Below, in pieces: positions 8,289 through 15,654 of a stretch of DNA of 64,000 nucleotides (within the stretch, counting starts at the first letter, position 1; every line of letters starts with the position of its first letter). Both the position numbers and the translations under genes were made by a program. The DNA is from Natranaeroarchaeum aerophilus (GTDB lineage Archaea > Halobacteriota > Halobacteria > Halobacteriales > Natronoarchaeaceae). The notes beneath the pieces are model-generated. The model did not search any database. It was not told the origin of the DNA and saw nothing but the letters and a program-made list of their open reading frames with translations. The stretch spans positions 62,001 to 126,000 of the forward strand of contig NZ_JAKRVY010000004.1 in assembly GCF_023638055.1 (NCBI RefSeq), written 5' to 3'.

Positions 8289-8921
8289 TCACCGACCCCG
8301 CCGCCCTTTCGTCTGCCGGTAATCGCTCGCCATTAGCTCGGCAAAGGCTTCGACGAACGCCTGTGTCTGCGCGTCGGTCTGCCTGTCGGGGTCGATCATC
8401 GGCATCAACTCGAACCCTCTGCCGCGGATCCGACTGGCGTGATCCGCGACGATATCGAGCTCTTCGACCGGCGTTGTCGTATATTCGGTGCCGATCTCTT
8501 CGAGGGCTCGCTCGCCGACTGGAACGATGATCTCGGGGTTGATCATTCTGATCTCGGCGTTGAGATAGGGTTCGCAGTTCCCGAGTTCCTCGTCGGTCGG
8601 TGCCCGCTCGGGGTGGCGACAGCGAGCCGTGTAGGTGAGAAACGTGTTTCCGAGTCTGGGCTCCTCGCTGTCCGGTTCCGAGCCACAGAGGCCGAGCCGT
8701 CGGAGAATCGAGAGGAGGGCTCGCCCCGTCTCGTCACCGGTGAACGGAACGCCAGTGCGGTCGGGACCCTCGCCGGACACCTCGCCGACGAACAGGAAAT
8801 CGCCGCCGACGTCGCCGTATCCATGCACTACCTGCTCGCGCGTCTCACAGAGCGCCGGGCAGTTCCGGCAGTCCTCGTCCATCCCGAACGGGTTCGAGAG
8901 CACGTCCTGATTTGCGTCCAC
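8289..8921 (-). CDS. Uracil-DNA glycosylase superfamily protein (variant family 4)
   Basis: About 210 residues if started at the GTG coding for the residue before DANQDVLSNPFGMDEDC; an ATG 60 nt upstream is the alternative. Four cysteines in the pattern C-x2-C-x3-C (CRNCPALC) plus ARCRHP and GNCEPYL fit the [4Fe-4S] site of family 4/5 uracil glycosylases, and NTFLTYTARCRHPERAP is the typical central block. Motif 1 reads GEVSGEGPDRTGVPF, and where HPS is expected near the C-terminus there is MIDPDRQ, so the catalytic motifs differ from the canonical ones. Expected role is base-excision repair of uracil in DNA, but activity of this variant is uncertain. Confidence 0.78.
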   Translation of the reverse strand: MDANQDVLSNPFGMDEDCRNCPALCETREQVVHGYGDVGGDFLFVGEVSGEGPDRTGVPFTGDETGRALLSILRRLGLCGSEPDSEEPRLGNTFLTYTARCRHPERAPTDEELGNCEPYLNAEIRMINPEIIVPVGERALEEIGTEYTTTPVEELDIVADHASRIRGRGFELMPMIDPDRQTDAQTQAFVEAFAELMASDYRQTKGRRGR

Positions 8922-8965
8922 ACATCGAGGATGGTTGGGGGGCGACAAAAGCGTCTCGTTGCACG

Positions 8966-10018
8966 CTAGTTTTCGCCCCACTCCAGCCCCGACGGTTCAG
9001 CCGGGGGCGAAAGCGGACTTGTCGGATGGCCCGCCGAGGGCTCGGGATCGTTGTACGCCCGCGGAGCCACGTCGTTCGGTGCGTCGGGGTAAAACAGCGA
9101 CGCGATAGCGTGGATATGCTGGCGACCCACACCCAGCTCGAACTGGCCGCCGCCGTACAGTTCGATCCCGCGATCCAGGCAGTGTCCGATACTCGTGAGC
9201 AGTGACTCGACGGAGCCAAACCGTGAGGGCTTGATGTTGAGCCAGTCGGGCTCCCGGTCGAGGTCGCGGATGCTCTCGACGCCGGTGATCGGGTAGTCCC
9301 ACGTAACCCGGTCCCAGTGCCCATCGAGTACCGCCCGCGTTGCCGGCGTCAACTCGGGGTCCTCGATGAGGGCATCGGTGAAGCCGCTTGCGACCCGCTC
9401 GTAGAGGTCGGGATCGGCTGGCTGGTCGACCTCGGTGCCCTTGTACTGGCCCTTGAGATCGAGGACGCGAACGACGTCACGCTCGGCGAGCGCGTCGACG
9501 AGCTCGACAGGCCACTCGCTCGTCGGGTCGAGCTTGAACTCCAGATCGGGGTATAGCTCCAGCCAGCGTTCGACGCGGTCGATCGACGGTGGATCACCCA
9601 GTCGCGTGCTGACGACAAATCGTACCGGATCGTACTCCCGGCCGAGCGCGTCGGCCAGCGTCTCGCCGCGCTGCTTGAGTCCGAGGTCGAGCGCCGCGCT
9701 CTCGAAGGCCCACCGGCGGTAGTTGTGCGAGGCCGTCTGCACCGGCGGCTCCGGAAACAGCTCGACATCGTCGAGGAGCGTGGAGAACTCCGCGTGAGTG
9801 TACTCGCCCGCAAGGGTGGGCGGGCCAGCCTCGTGCAGCGCGTCGTGATCCGGCGTCTCGTAGGTGACGTCCTCGCCACGGCCCACGACACCGTCGCCGT
9901 GGAGTTCGACCGTCGTGCTCACGCGGGTGAAGCCGCTGGAGGTATCGCGCTCACGTCGCTGAAACGTGCACTCGTCGATGTCGACGGGGAGTGTCCCGAG
10001 TGGATCATACAGGTCCAT
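8966..10018 (-). CDS. Enolase-superfamily enzyme (o-succinylbenzoate synthase/dipeptide epimerase-like)
   Basis: 350 residues from the ATG at 10018 (MDLYDPLGTLPV). The superfamily layout is visible: an N-terminal capping domain with DTSSGFTR, then a barrel with EFKLDPTS (candidate KxD acid-base strand), LDLKGQ, ALIEDPEL (Mg-binding acidic strand), NIKPSRFGSVES (second Lys) and YGGGQFELGVGRQH. Reaction would be Mg-dependent abstraction of an alpha proton, in menaquinone synthesis or sugar/amino acid racemisation; substrate cannot be read from sequence. Upstream is a hairpin (10089-10131) and the heptamer array (10150-10181), so it is probably the regulated target. Ends 45 nt from the glycosylase start on the same strand. 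Confidence 0.75.
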   Translation of the reverse strand: MDLYDPLGTLPVDIDECTFQRRERDTSSGFTRVSTTVELHGDGVVGRGEDVTYETPDHDALHEAGPPTLAGEYTHAEFSTLLDDVELFPEPPVQTASHNYRRWAFESAALDLGLKQRGETLADALGREYDPVRFVVSTRLGDPPSIDRVERWLELYPDLEFKLDPTSEWPVELVDALAERDVVRVLDLKGQYKGTEVDQPADPDLYERVASGFTDALIEDPELTPATRAVLDGHWDRVTWDYPITGVESIRDLDREPDWLNIKPSRFGSVESLLTSIGHCLDRGIELYGGGQFELGVGRQHIHAIASLFYPDAPNDVAPRAYNDPEPSAGHPTSPLSPPAEPSGLEWGEN

Positions 10019-10088
10019 ACAGAGTGGTTGGTAGCCTGCCTCAAACCAGTACCGACGAAGCGTCCGCAAGCCGAGCTGCAGCCGAAAT

Positions 10089-10131
10089 GGGGTGGGACAG
10101 GAGCAGTCAATGCTCCCGGTTGTGCCACCCC
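10089..10131 (-). promoter_or_regulatory. Two-step stem-loop in the leader of the enolase-like gene
   Basis: GGGGTGG (10089-10095) pairs with CCACCCC (10125-10131) and, inside it, GGAGCA (10100-10105) pairs with TGCTCC (10111-10116) over a 5-nt loop. On the minus strand it lies between the heptamer array and the gene start at 10018. It could be the terminator of the mrp operon or a leader structure controlling the enolase-like gene. No U-run follows. Confidence 0.45.
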
Positions 10132-10149
10132 GCCGCTGTCTGCGATGTT

Positions 10150-10181
10150 ACAATGTTACATTGTGCACAATGTGATATTGT
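10150..10181. promoter_or_regulatory. Array of four alternating ACAATGT/ACATTGT heptamers (putative operator)
   Basis: Four heptamers lie head to head: ACAATGT (10150-10156), ACATTGT (10158-10164), ACAATGT (10167-10173) and ATATTGT (10175-10181, one mismatch). Start-to-start spacing is 8, 9, 8 nt. The centre, 10158-10173, is a perfect 16-bp palindrome. It lies in the only upstream space of the enolase-like gene, so a dimeric regulator binding twice is the natural reading. A degenerate copy with the same spacing is at 56167-56199. Confidence 0.7.
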
Positions 10182-10189
10182 GTACGGAC

Positions 10190-10420
10190 TCAGGGCTCCC
10201 GCCCACCCTGTGCCTTGATCTGCATGATCGTCTCGACGTTTCGGTAGATCTCGATGGGATCGGTCTGTTCGTCCTCGTCATAGAGATCGCTGACCCGATA
10301 GAGGATCGCCGCGAGCTGGCGGCTTTCCGAGGAGTCCCCGCGGACGTCATCCGCAATCTCGCGCAGGGCGTCGACGCGTTCGGAGTCGGCGTCGAACCGC
10401 TCGGCTGGGTTCTCCGACAT
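10190..10420 (-). CDS. Small acidic protein downstream of mrp
   Basis: 76 residues (MSENPAERFDADSERVDALREI...), soluble, predicted mostly helical, with the block LYDEDEQTDPIEIYRNVETIMQ. It starts 3 nt after the stop of the Mrp-type ATPase, so both are surely one transcript. No cysteine or nucleotide motif. The coupling suggests a role with the iron-sulfur carrier, but there is no direct sign of one; function unknown. The codon before the ATG is GTG, which could also start it. Confidence 0.65.
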   Translation of the reverse strand: MSENPAERFDADSERVDALREIADDVRGDSSESRQLAAILYRVSDLYDEDEQTDPIEIYRNVETIMQIKAQGGREP

Positions 10421-10423
10421 CAC

Positions 10424-11458
10424 TCACTGCTGGGTACGGCGACGGATGATCCCCGCGTTGTTCGCCGCTCCACGTGCGATGTGTCTGAACGCCTCGCCGG
10501 TGTCACTGTCCTTGTCGAGGACGATCGGCTTGCCCGCGTCGCCGCCGCTCCGGACTGCGGGGTCGAGGGGGATCGAGCCAAGCAGCGGCATGTCGTGAAC
10601 GTCGGCGAAGCGTTTCCCGCCGTCGGCCCCGAAGATGTCGTGCTCGCCGCCACAGTCCGGACATTTGAACGTCGCCATGTTCTCGGCGATGCCCAGCACC
10701 GGCGTGTCGTGTTTGCCGAACATCTCCAGACCCTTCCGCGCGTCGTCGAGCGCGACATCCTGGGGCGTCGTGACGATCACTGCGCCGGTGACCGGGACCG
10801 TCTGGAGCAGGGTAAGCTGGGTGTCGCCGGTTCCTGGCGGCAGGTCGATCACCATGTAATCGAGCTGGCCCCACTCGACATCCTCCCAGAGCTGGGTAAG
10901 CACTTTGTGAACCATCGGTCCCCGCCAGATGACCGGGTCGTCCTCGCCGACGAGGAAGGCCATGCTCATCAGCTTCATGCCGTACTGCTCGGGTGGGACG
11001 AGCGTCTCGTCTTCGGTCGCCTGTGGGGGCTCGTCGGCGTCGACCATCCGCGGCACGTTCGGGCCGTAGATGTCGGCGTCGAAGAGGCCAACGCGAGCGC
11101 CCATATCGGCGAGTCCGGCAGCGAGGTTCACCGCGACGGTGCTCTTGCCGACGCCGCCCTTGCCGGAGGCGACCGCGATGACGTTCTCGACGCCGGGGAA
11201 CACCTGCTCATCGGCACTGATCCCCTCGTCGACGTTCGCGGAGAGGTCGACCTCCAGTCCCGCGTCACCGAGCACCTGTCGTACTTCGTCGGCGATCGCG
11301 GTCTCGGTCGGCGAGTACGGCGCACCCAGCGCGAGCGAGACGTGTACTGACTTACCGTCGAGTTCGATCCCGTTGACGAGGTTCAACGAGACGATGTCGT
11401 CGTCCAGATCCGGGTCTTCGACCTCCCGAAGGAGATCGCGGACAGCGTCTTCGTCCAT
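10424..11458 (-). CDS. Mrp/NBP35-family P-loop ATPase, iron-sulfur carrier
   Basis: 344 residues. Residues 1-80 form a MIP18/DUF59 domain (DLLREVEDPDLDDDIVSL), followed by a deviant Walker A SGKGGVGKST near residue 100, DADIYGPNVPRM (switch I), DLPPGTGDTQ (Walker B) and a CPDC pair near residue 255 that binds a bridging [4Fe-4S] cluster in dimers. Family members carry clusters to apo-proteins; some archaeal ones serve specific enzymes. The ATG at 11458 gives the usual MDEDAVRDLL start; upstream frame is without family similarity. It heads a two-gene unit and is divergent from rpl21e. Confidence 0.92.
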   Translation of the reverse strand: MDEDAVRDLLREVEDPDLDDDIVSLNLVNGIELDGKSVHVSLALGAPYSPTETAIADEVRQVLGDAGLEVDLSANVDEGISADEQVFPGVENVIAVASGKGGVGKSTVAVNLAAGLADMGARVGLFDADIYGPNVPRMVDADEPPQATEDETLVPPEQYGMKLMSMAFLVGEDDPVIWRGPMVHKVLTQLWEDVEWGQLDYMVIDLPPGTGDTQLTLLQTVPVTGAVIVTTPQDVALDDARKGLEMFGKHDTPVLGIAENMATFKCPDCGGEHDIFGADGGKRFADVHDMPLLGSIPLDPAVRSGGDAGKPIVLDKDSDTGEAFRHIARGAANNAGIIRRRTQQ

Positions 11459-11583
11459 ATGTCTACGTAGAGTTCGTGTCGGGCGAAAAGCATTGCGAAG
11501 CCATTGGGAGCAGTTCGCACGCGGGCTCGCGGGACGGGAACGCACCTTTTATTACGCCAAGCGGTCTAGGCCGGGATACGACT

Positions 11584-11874
11584 ATGCCAAACTCCAAAGG
11601 ACCCCGCCAAGGAACCCGGAACAAGCTGTCGAACAGTCCGCGTGACCGCGGCGCGTCGCCGCCACAGCGCTCGATTCAAGAATTCGACGAGGGCCAGAAG
11701 GTCCACCTCGCGATCGACCCCAGCACCCCAAAAGGTCGGTTCCACCCGCGATTCAACGGCCACACTGGAACCGTCGTCGGCAAGCAGGGTCGCTCGTTCC
11801 AGGTCGAGATCAGCGACAAGGGTAAATCGAAGACCCTGCTCGCGAACCCAGCACACCTGTCGGCCCAGGAGTAA
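11584..11874 (+). CDS. rpl21e: Ribosomal protein L21e
   Basis: 96 residues, basic N-terminus MPNSKGPRQGTRNKLS, then the SH3-like core HPRFNGHTGTVVGKQGRSF typical of L21e in the archaeal/eukaryotic large subunit. Length is normal. It is the first gene of the conserved unit L21e, Rpo4, DUF655, KsgA; the stop is 3 nt before the next ATG. A T/A-rich TTTTATTACG stretch near 11547-11556 is a plausible TATA box, about 30 nt before the ATG. Confidence 0.97.
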   Translation: MPNSKGPRQGTRNKLSNSPRDRGASPPQRSIQEFDEGQKVHLAIDPSTPKGRFHPRFNGHTGTVVGKQGRSFQVEISDKGKSKTLLANPAHLSAQE

Positions 11875-11877
11875 GCG

Positions 11878-12234
11878 ATGACGATCTTCAAAGAGAAGAT
11901 CAGCGAGGAGTATCTCACCGTCTCCGAGACCAAGGAACTGCTTTCCGAGGTCGAAGCGGAGCGCGCCGAGGATCCGGACCGGGAGATGCGCTACGAGCTG
12001 GCACGGGCGATCGAGCACGCCAATCGGTTTGCCGTGCTCGAACCCGAGGAGTCACGCGAACTCGTCACGGAGCTTCAGGAACTCGACAAGGTCGACGAGT
12101 CGACGGCATACAAGATCACCAACCTGCTTCCACAGGACCGCGACGAACTCCGAACGGTGTACGCAAAGGAGCGATACTCGCTTTCTGGCGACGAACTCGA
12201 TACCATTCTCGACATTGTCGCGAAGTACGCCTGA
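11878..12234 (+). CDS. rpo4: DNA-directed RNA polymerase subunit Rpo4 (RpoF)
   Basis: 118 residues with the HRDC-like helical fold of Rpo4/RPB4: KEKISEEYLTVSETKELL at the start and KITNLLPQDRDELRTVYAKE near residue 85. It pairs with Rpo7 to form the polymerase stalk that binds nascent RNA and helps open complex formation. Three nucleotides separate it from L21e, so the two are co-transcribed. Length is normal for the archaeal subunit. Confidence 0.95.
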   Translation: MTIFKEKISEEYLTVSETKELLSEVEAERAEDPDREMRYELARAIEHANRFAVLEPEESRELVTELQELDKVDESTAYKITNLLPQDRDELRTVYAKERYSLSGDELDTILDIVAKYA

Positions 12235-12244
12235 TGTGCCGACT

Positions 12245-12251
12245 CTTTAAG
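12245..12251 (+). promoter_or_regulatory. TATA box for the DUF655 gene
   Basis: CTTTAAG lies about 27-30 nt before the ATG at 12279, the spacing of a leaderless haloarchaeal promoter. It gives DUF655 its own start site inside the ribosomal unit. Confidence 0.5.
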
Positions 12252-12278
12252 TGACAGGTCGCCTTACACCTACGTACG

Positions 12279-12860
12279 ATGAGCGACGCCACTGGCGACG
12301 AGTCGACGTTACGTCACGCGGTCGTACTCGATCACCTGCCACACGGTTTGCCAGGTGACGATCGACCACAGTACGAGACGCCCTCGGCAGCGTACGCCCT
12401 CGGCGAGCGGGACTTCTATCTCTACGAGCTCCTCTTCGAGGACGAGGCCGACGTGAGTATCGGTGATCGGATCGTCGTCTCCCCCGCCGAGGAACGGAGA
12501 TCCATCCAGCAGCTCCGGACCGTGGAGTACGAGGACCTTTCCAGCGGTGCGACGTCCGAACTCGACTACGTCGTCGAAGAGATCGTCGAGGCAAACGAAG
12601 GGCGGTTCGTCGATTTCTACAACGACGCACAGCCGATCACCCTCCGACTCCACCAGCTGAACTTGCTTCCGGGGATCGGGAAGAAGCTCCGAAACACGAT
12701 CCTCGACGAGCGAAAGCGAAAACCGTTCGAGAGCTTCGAGGAGGTCGAAGAGCGTGTCAGCGGCCTCCACGATCCAGAGGGTGTGATCGTCGAGCGGATC
12801 ATCGAAGAACTCCGCGAGGACGACCTGAAGTACCGGCGGTTCGTCGGTGGCGACGACTGA
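12279..12860 (+). CDS. DUF655 nucleic-acid-binding protein
   Basis: 193 residues. The middle has an S1/OB-like strand region and the C-terminal third has a helix-hairpin-helix block LLPGIGKKLRNTIL followed by KPFESFEEVEERVSGLHDPE, the archaeal DUF655 signature. The fold suggests RNA or DNA binding, and the fixed position between rpo4 and ksgA in euryarchaea suggests a role in ribosome maturation; that is inference. The stop codon coincides with the first arm of the long inverted repeat at 12860-12940. Confidence 0.9.
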   Translation: MSDATGDESTLRHAVVLDHLPHGLPGDDRPQYETPSAAYALGERDFYLYELLFEDEADVSIGDRIVVSPAEERRSIQQLRTVEYEDLSSGATSELDYVVEEIVEANEGRFVDFYNDAQPITLRLHQLNLLPGIGKKLRNTILDERKRKPFESFEEVEERVSGLHDPEGVIVERIIEELREDDLKYRRFVGGDD

Positions 12861-12940
12861 TAGTGTTTACTCTCACTGGTTACCGGTGATCGTCCGTACC
12901 GGTCCGACGATCGACCGTAAATGACGAGAGTAAACACTAT
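12860..12940. repeat. Long inverted repeat between DUF655 and ksgA
   Basis: ATAGTGTTTACTCTC (12860-12874) and GAGAGTAAACACTAT (12926-12940) are perfect 15-bp inverse copies. Inside, TTACCGGTGATCGTC and GACGATCGACCGTAA (12880-12921) pair at 12 of 15 positions, so almost the whole 81 nt can fold into one hairpin. A T-run (CTTTTT, 12955-12960) follows 14 nt later, and CGGGACGTCCCG (12965-12976) is a perfect 12-bp palindrome. It could be an operon-internal terminator or a MITE-like insertion with terminal inverted repeats. Confidence 0.7.
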
Positions 12941-13029
12941 GCGCGGCCACAACGCTTTTTCCGACGGGACGTCCCGCTCGATCACAAGCCAATGCGTTTA
13001 CACGCACGGGTGCCATACCGGTCGAACCA

Positions 13030-13878
13030 ATGAGAGATCCTGATGGGTTGCTCGCGCGGGCAGGCGTCCGGGGGAACCCCGACCGCGACCAGCACTTTCT
13101 GATCGACGATCGCGTGCTCGATCGAGTGCCCGAGCATCTCGATGCCGACACCGACCGTAGCCACATCCTCGAAATCGGTGCCGGAACTGGCGCGCTCACC
13201 GACCGGTTGCTCGCAGTCGCCGATCACGTTACTGCGATCGAACAGGACGGTAAGCTCGTATCGTTTCTCCGCCAGGAGTTCGCCGACGAGATCGATGCGG
13301 GTCGGCTAACGGTGATCGAGGGGGACGCGCTGAACGTCGAATTCCCCGAGTACACCGCGTCCGTCTCGAACCTTCCGTACGGCGCGTCCAGCGAGTTCGC
13401 CTTTCGGCTGTTGCCGCGGGCAAAGCCGACCGTCCTCATGTTTCAGCGGGAGTTCGCCGAGCGGATGGCGGCCGCGGCGGGCACTGACGAGTACGGCCGC
13501 CTCTCCGTGAGCGCCCAGCATTACGCCGATATCGAGATCGTCGAGACAGTTCCCCGTGAGGCGTTTTCGCCGCCACCGGAGGTCGAAAGCGCGATCGTCC
13601 GAACCATACCTCGTGAACCGGAGTACGAGGTCGCCGACGAGGAGTTCTTCCTCGGGTTCGTCACGGCCGTGTTCACCCAGCGACGCAAGACCTTGCGCAA
13701 CGCGATCCGCAACACGGTCCACATCTCGGGGATCGACGACGCGGCGGCAGTGATCGACCAACTCGACGAGGACCTGCTCCGTCGACGACCGGGCAAGCTC
13801 CCGCCGAGCATATTTGCGGAGATTGCGACTGTCGCACTCGAGTACGGTATGGATCCCGGAACCAGGGGGGGTACGTGA
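13030..13878 (+). CDS. ksgA: 16S rRNA (adenine-N6,N6)-dimethyltransferase KsgA/Dim1
   Basis: 282 residues. Motif I is LEIGAGTGALTDRLL near residue 45, the DQHFLID start block precedes it, and the catalytic motif IV is NLPYGASSEF near residue 115. The enzyme dimethylates two adjacent adenines in helix 45 of 16S rRNA late in small-subunit assembly. The C-terminal helical domain (QRRKTLRNAIRNTV) is normal. The stop overlaps the GTG of the next gene by 4 nt. Upstream is the inverted repeat at 12860-12940. Confidence 0.95.
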   Translation: MRDPDGLLARAGVRGNPDRDQHFLIDDRVLDRVPEHLDADTDRSHILEIGAGTGALTDRLLAVADHVTAIEQDGKLVSFLRQEFADEIDAGRLTVIEGDALNVEFPEYTASVSNLPYGASSEFAFRLLPRAKPTVLMFQREFAERMAAAAGTDEYGRLSVSAQHYADIEIVETVPREAFSPPPEVESAIVRTIPREPEYEVADEEFFLGFVTAVFTQRRKTLRNAIRNTVHISGIDDAAAVIDQLDEDLLRRRPGKLPPSIFAEIATVALEYGMDPGTRGGT

Positions 13879-15026
13879 TCGTGCTGAGTGGGAGTATCGA
13901 GTTTGCGTGGCTGTTCCTGGTCATGGGCGTGACCGGGCTCGCCGAAGAGGTCGCATCGACGGAAGGAAAGATTCTCGTCACGCTGCTTGCGATCCTCGGT
14001 GCCGTGCTTGCGAGCTGGTTTGCCCGTCGAGCCCAGTCCCAGCTAAAACGGTTCGTCTCCCCGACGGTCGCCGATCTGATCGCGTCGGTCGTCGTGATCG
14101 GCGTCTTTGCAACAGCGGTCGGTCTTCTCGTCGAGCTGTGGGGCCTGAGCAACGACGTACTGGCGGAGATCGAAGCGTTCGAGCTGTCGGCGGTGATTCC
14201 ACAGCTTATCGTCACTGTACTGGTCCTCGTCGGTGCGCAGGTGTTTACGGGCGTGATCCGTCGCCTGCTCGACGATCTGATGGGATCGAGTGACGCCGTC
14301 ACCCGCCACCAGCGTCAGGTGACCTACCGGCTCTCGCAGTTGCTTATCTGGACGTTTGCACTCTTCGTCGTGCTGGGCGTCTGGCAGGTCAACGTCAGCG
14401 GACTCCTCGTCGGTGCTGGTTTCCTCGGGATCGTGGTTGGTATGGCCGCCAGACAGACCCTCGGTTCGCTGCTCGCTGGCTTCGTGCTGATGTTCTCCCG
14501 GCCGTTCGAGATCGGCGACTGGGTCCAGGTCGGGCGAGACGATCAGGAAGGGATCGTCACCGATATAACGATGATGAACACCCGCATCGAGACCGTTGAC
14601 GGGGAGTACGTGATGGTGCCAAACGACGTCATCTCCAGTCAGGCGATCGTCAATCGGAGCCGCAAGGGGCGACTTCGAGTCGATATCGAGGTCGGTGTCG
14701 ACTACGATACCGATCTCGAACGGGCCAAAGAGCTTGCGCTCGATGCCGTCGAAGACGTCGAGGACGCCGAAGATGCACCGACGCCACAGGTCGTCTCGAA
14801 GCGCTTTGGCGACTCGGCGATCCTGCTTGGGGTCCGGTTCTGGATCGACTCCCCGAGCGCGCGCCGGTACAACCGCGCACGCACGCAGGCGATCGGATCG
14901 ATCAAGGACCGTTACGACGAGGCGGGAATCACGATCCCGTTCCCACAGCGGACCGTTGGTCGTCGAAGCGGGGCCACCGAGGCCGTCGACTTCGTCTCCG
15001 AGCCCTCGCCCGGTGGTGACGAGTGA
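13875..15026 (+). CDS. MscS-family mechanosensitive channel
   Basis: 383 residues, GTG start overlapping the ksgA stop by 4 nt. Five hydrophobic segments precede the conserved pore-lining region, followed by the MscS beta domain with FSRPFEIGDWVQV and ITMMNTRIETVDGEYVMVPN near residues 210-255, and a C-terminal alpha/beta part. The protein should sit in the cytoplasmic membrane and release solutes on hypo-osmotic shock, which matters for a halophile. It is inserted between ksgA and the HemK2-like gene, overlapping both by 4 nt, so translation of all three is coupled. The true start could be an internal methionine, but the GTG gives the expected topology. Confidence 0.88.
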   Translation: MIVLSGSIEFAWLFLVMGVTGLAEEVASTEGKILVTLLAILGAVLASWFARRAQSQLKRFVSPTVADLIASVVVIGVFATAVGLLVELWGLSNDVLAEIEAFELSAVIPQLIVTVLVLVGAQVFTGVIRRLLDDLMGSSDAVTRHQRQVTYRLSQLLIWTFALFVVLGVWQVNVSGLLVGAGFLGIVVGMAARQTLGSLLAGFVLMFSRPFEIGDWVQVGRDDQEGIVTDITMMNTRIETVDGEYVMVPNDVISSQAIVNRSRKGRLRVDIEVGVDYDTDLERAKELALDAVEDVEDAEDAPTPQVVSKRFGDSAILLGVRFWIDSPSARRYNRARTQAIGSIKDRYDEAGITIPFPQRTVGRRSGATEAVDFVSEPSPGGDE

Positions 15027-15598
15027 CTGATCTCGCCGAGCGCCGGGGCGTCGAAACCGATGTGTACCAGCCAGCCGAGGATTCACACCTGCTTGCAACC
15101 GTCGCGGCCGAACAGGTCGGGCAAGACGACCTCGTGCTCGAAGTCGGGACAGGCTCGGGCTACGTTGCCGAGCACGTCGCCACTGAATCGGGTGCGCGCG
15201 TGGTCGCGAGCGATCTGAACCCGCACGCCTGTCGGTCGGCCAGAGAGCGCGGTGTTGAGACAGTCCGTGCAGATCTGGTGTCGCCATTTCGTGACGACGC
15301 CTTCGACGCCGTCCTGTTCAACCCGCCCTATCTGCCGACCGACGAATCCGAGGCGTGGGACGACTGGATGGAAGTCGCACTGTCCGGCGGCGAGACGGGC
15401 CGGGCGGTGATCGACCCGTTTTTGCGAGCTGTCGGGCGCGTCCTGGCCCCCGACGGCCGCGTCCTTTTGCTTGTGAGCAGTCTCACTGGCGTCGACGAAG
15501 TCGTCGACACGGCGGCGACGGAGGGGTTCAGCGCTGCCGCGCTCCGGGACGAGTCCTATCCGTTCGAGTCGTTGACCGTACTGAAGTTGCTGCGGTGA
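15023..15598 (+). CDS. HemK2/Mtq2-like protein methyltransferase
   Basis: 191 residues, GTG start overlapping the previous stop by 4 nt. The N-terminal VYQPAEDSHLLAT, motif I LEVGTGSGYVAE near residue 40 and the substrate motif LFNPPYLP near residue 98 define the HemK/PrmC group; the short form without an N-terminal domain matches archaeal and eukaryotic Mtq2. Mtq2 methylates the Gln of the GGQ motif in release factor aRF1, working with Trm112. In euryarchaea this gene follows ksgA. Substrate assignment is from family; sequence supports N-methylation of a Gln or Asn side chain through the NPPY motif. Confidence 0.88.
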   Translation: MTDLAERRGVETDVYQPAEDSHLLATVAAEQVGQDDLVLEVGTGSGYVAEHVATESGARVVASDLNPHACRSARERGVETVRADLVSPFRDDAFDAVLFNPPYLPTDESEAWDDWMEVALSGGETGRAVIDPFLRAVGRVLAPDGRVLLLVSSLTGVDEVVDTAATEGFSAAALRDESYPFESLTVLKLLR

Positions 15599-15654
15599 GA
15601 TCCCGGACAGATCAGATCAAGCCTCTTATTACCACCAGGTGAAAAAACCGGGTA

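Noticed and set aside
9725-11350. 541-codon open frame on the plus strand opposite mrp and the enolase-like gene
   Set aside because: Shadow frame; both genes on the minus strand have clear families.
14043-15287. 414-codon frame antisense to MscS and HemK2-like genes
   Set aside because: No domain, and it covers both a coupled gene boundary and two recognised families.
15599-15654. TPP riboswitch before the thiamine transporter
   Set aside because: Only 56 nt, no conserved CUGAGA-type core or second helix.
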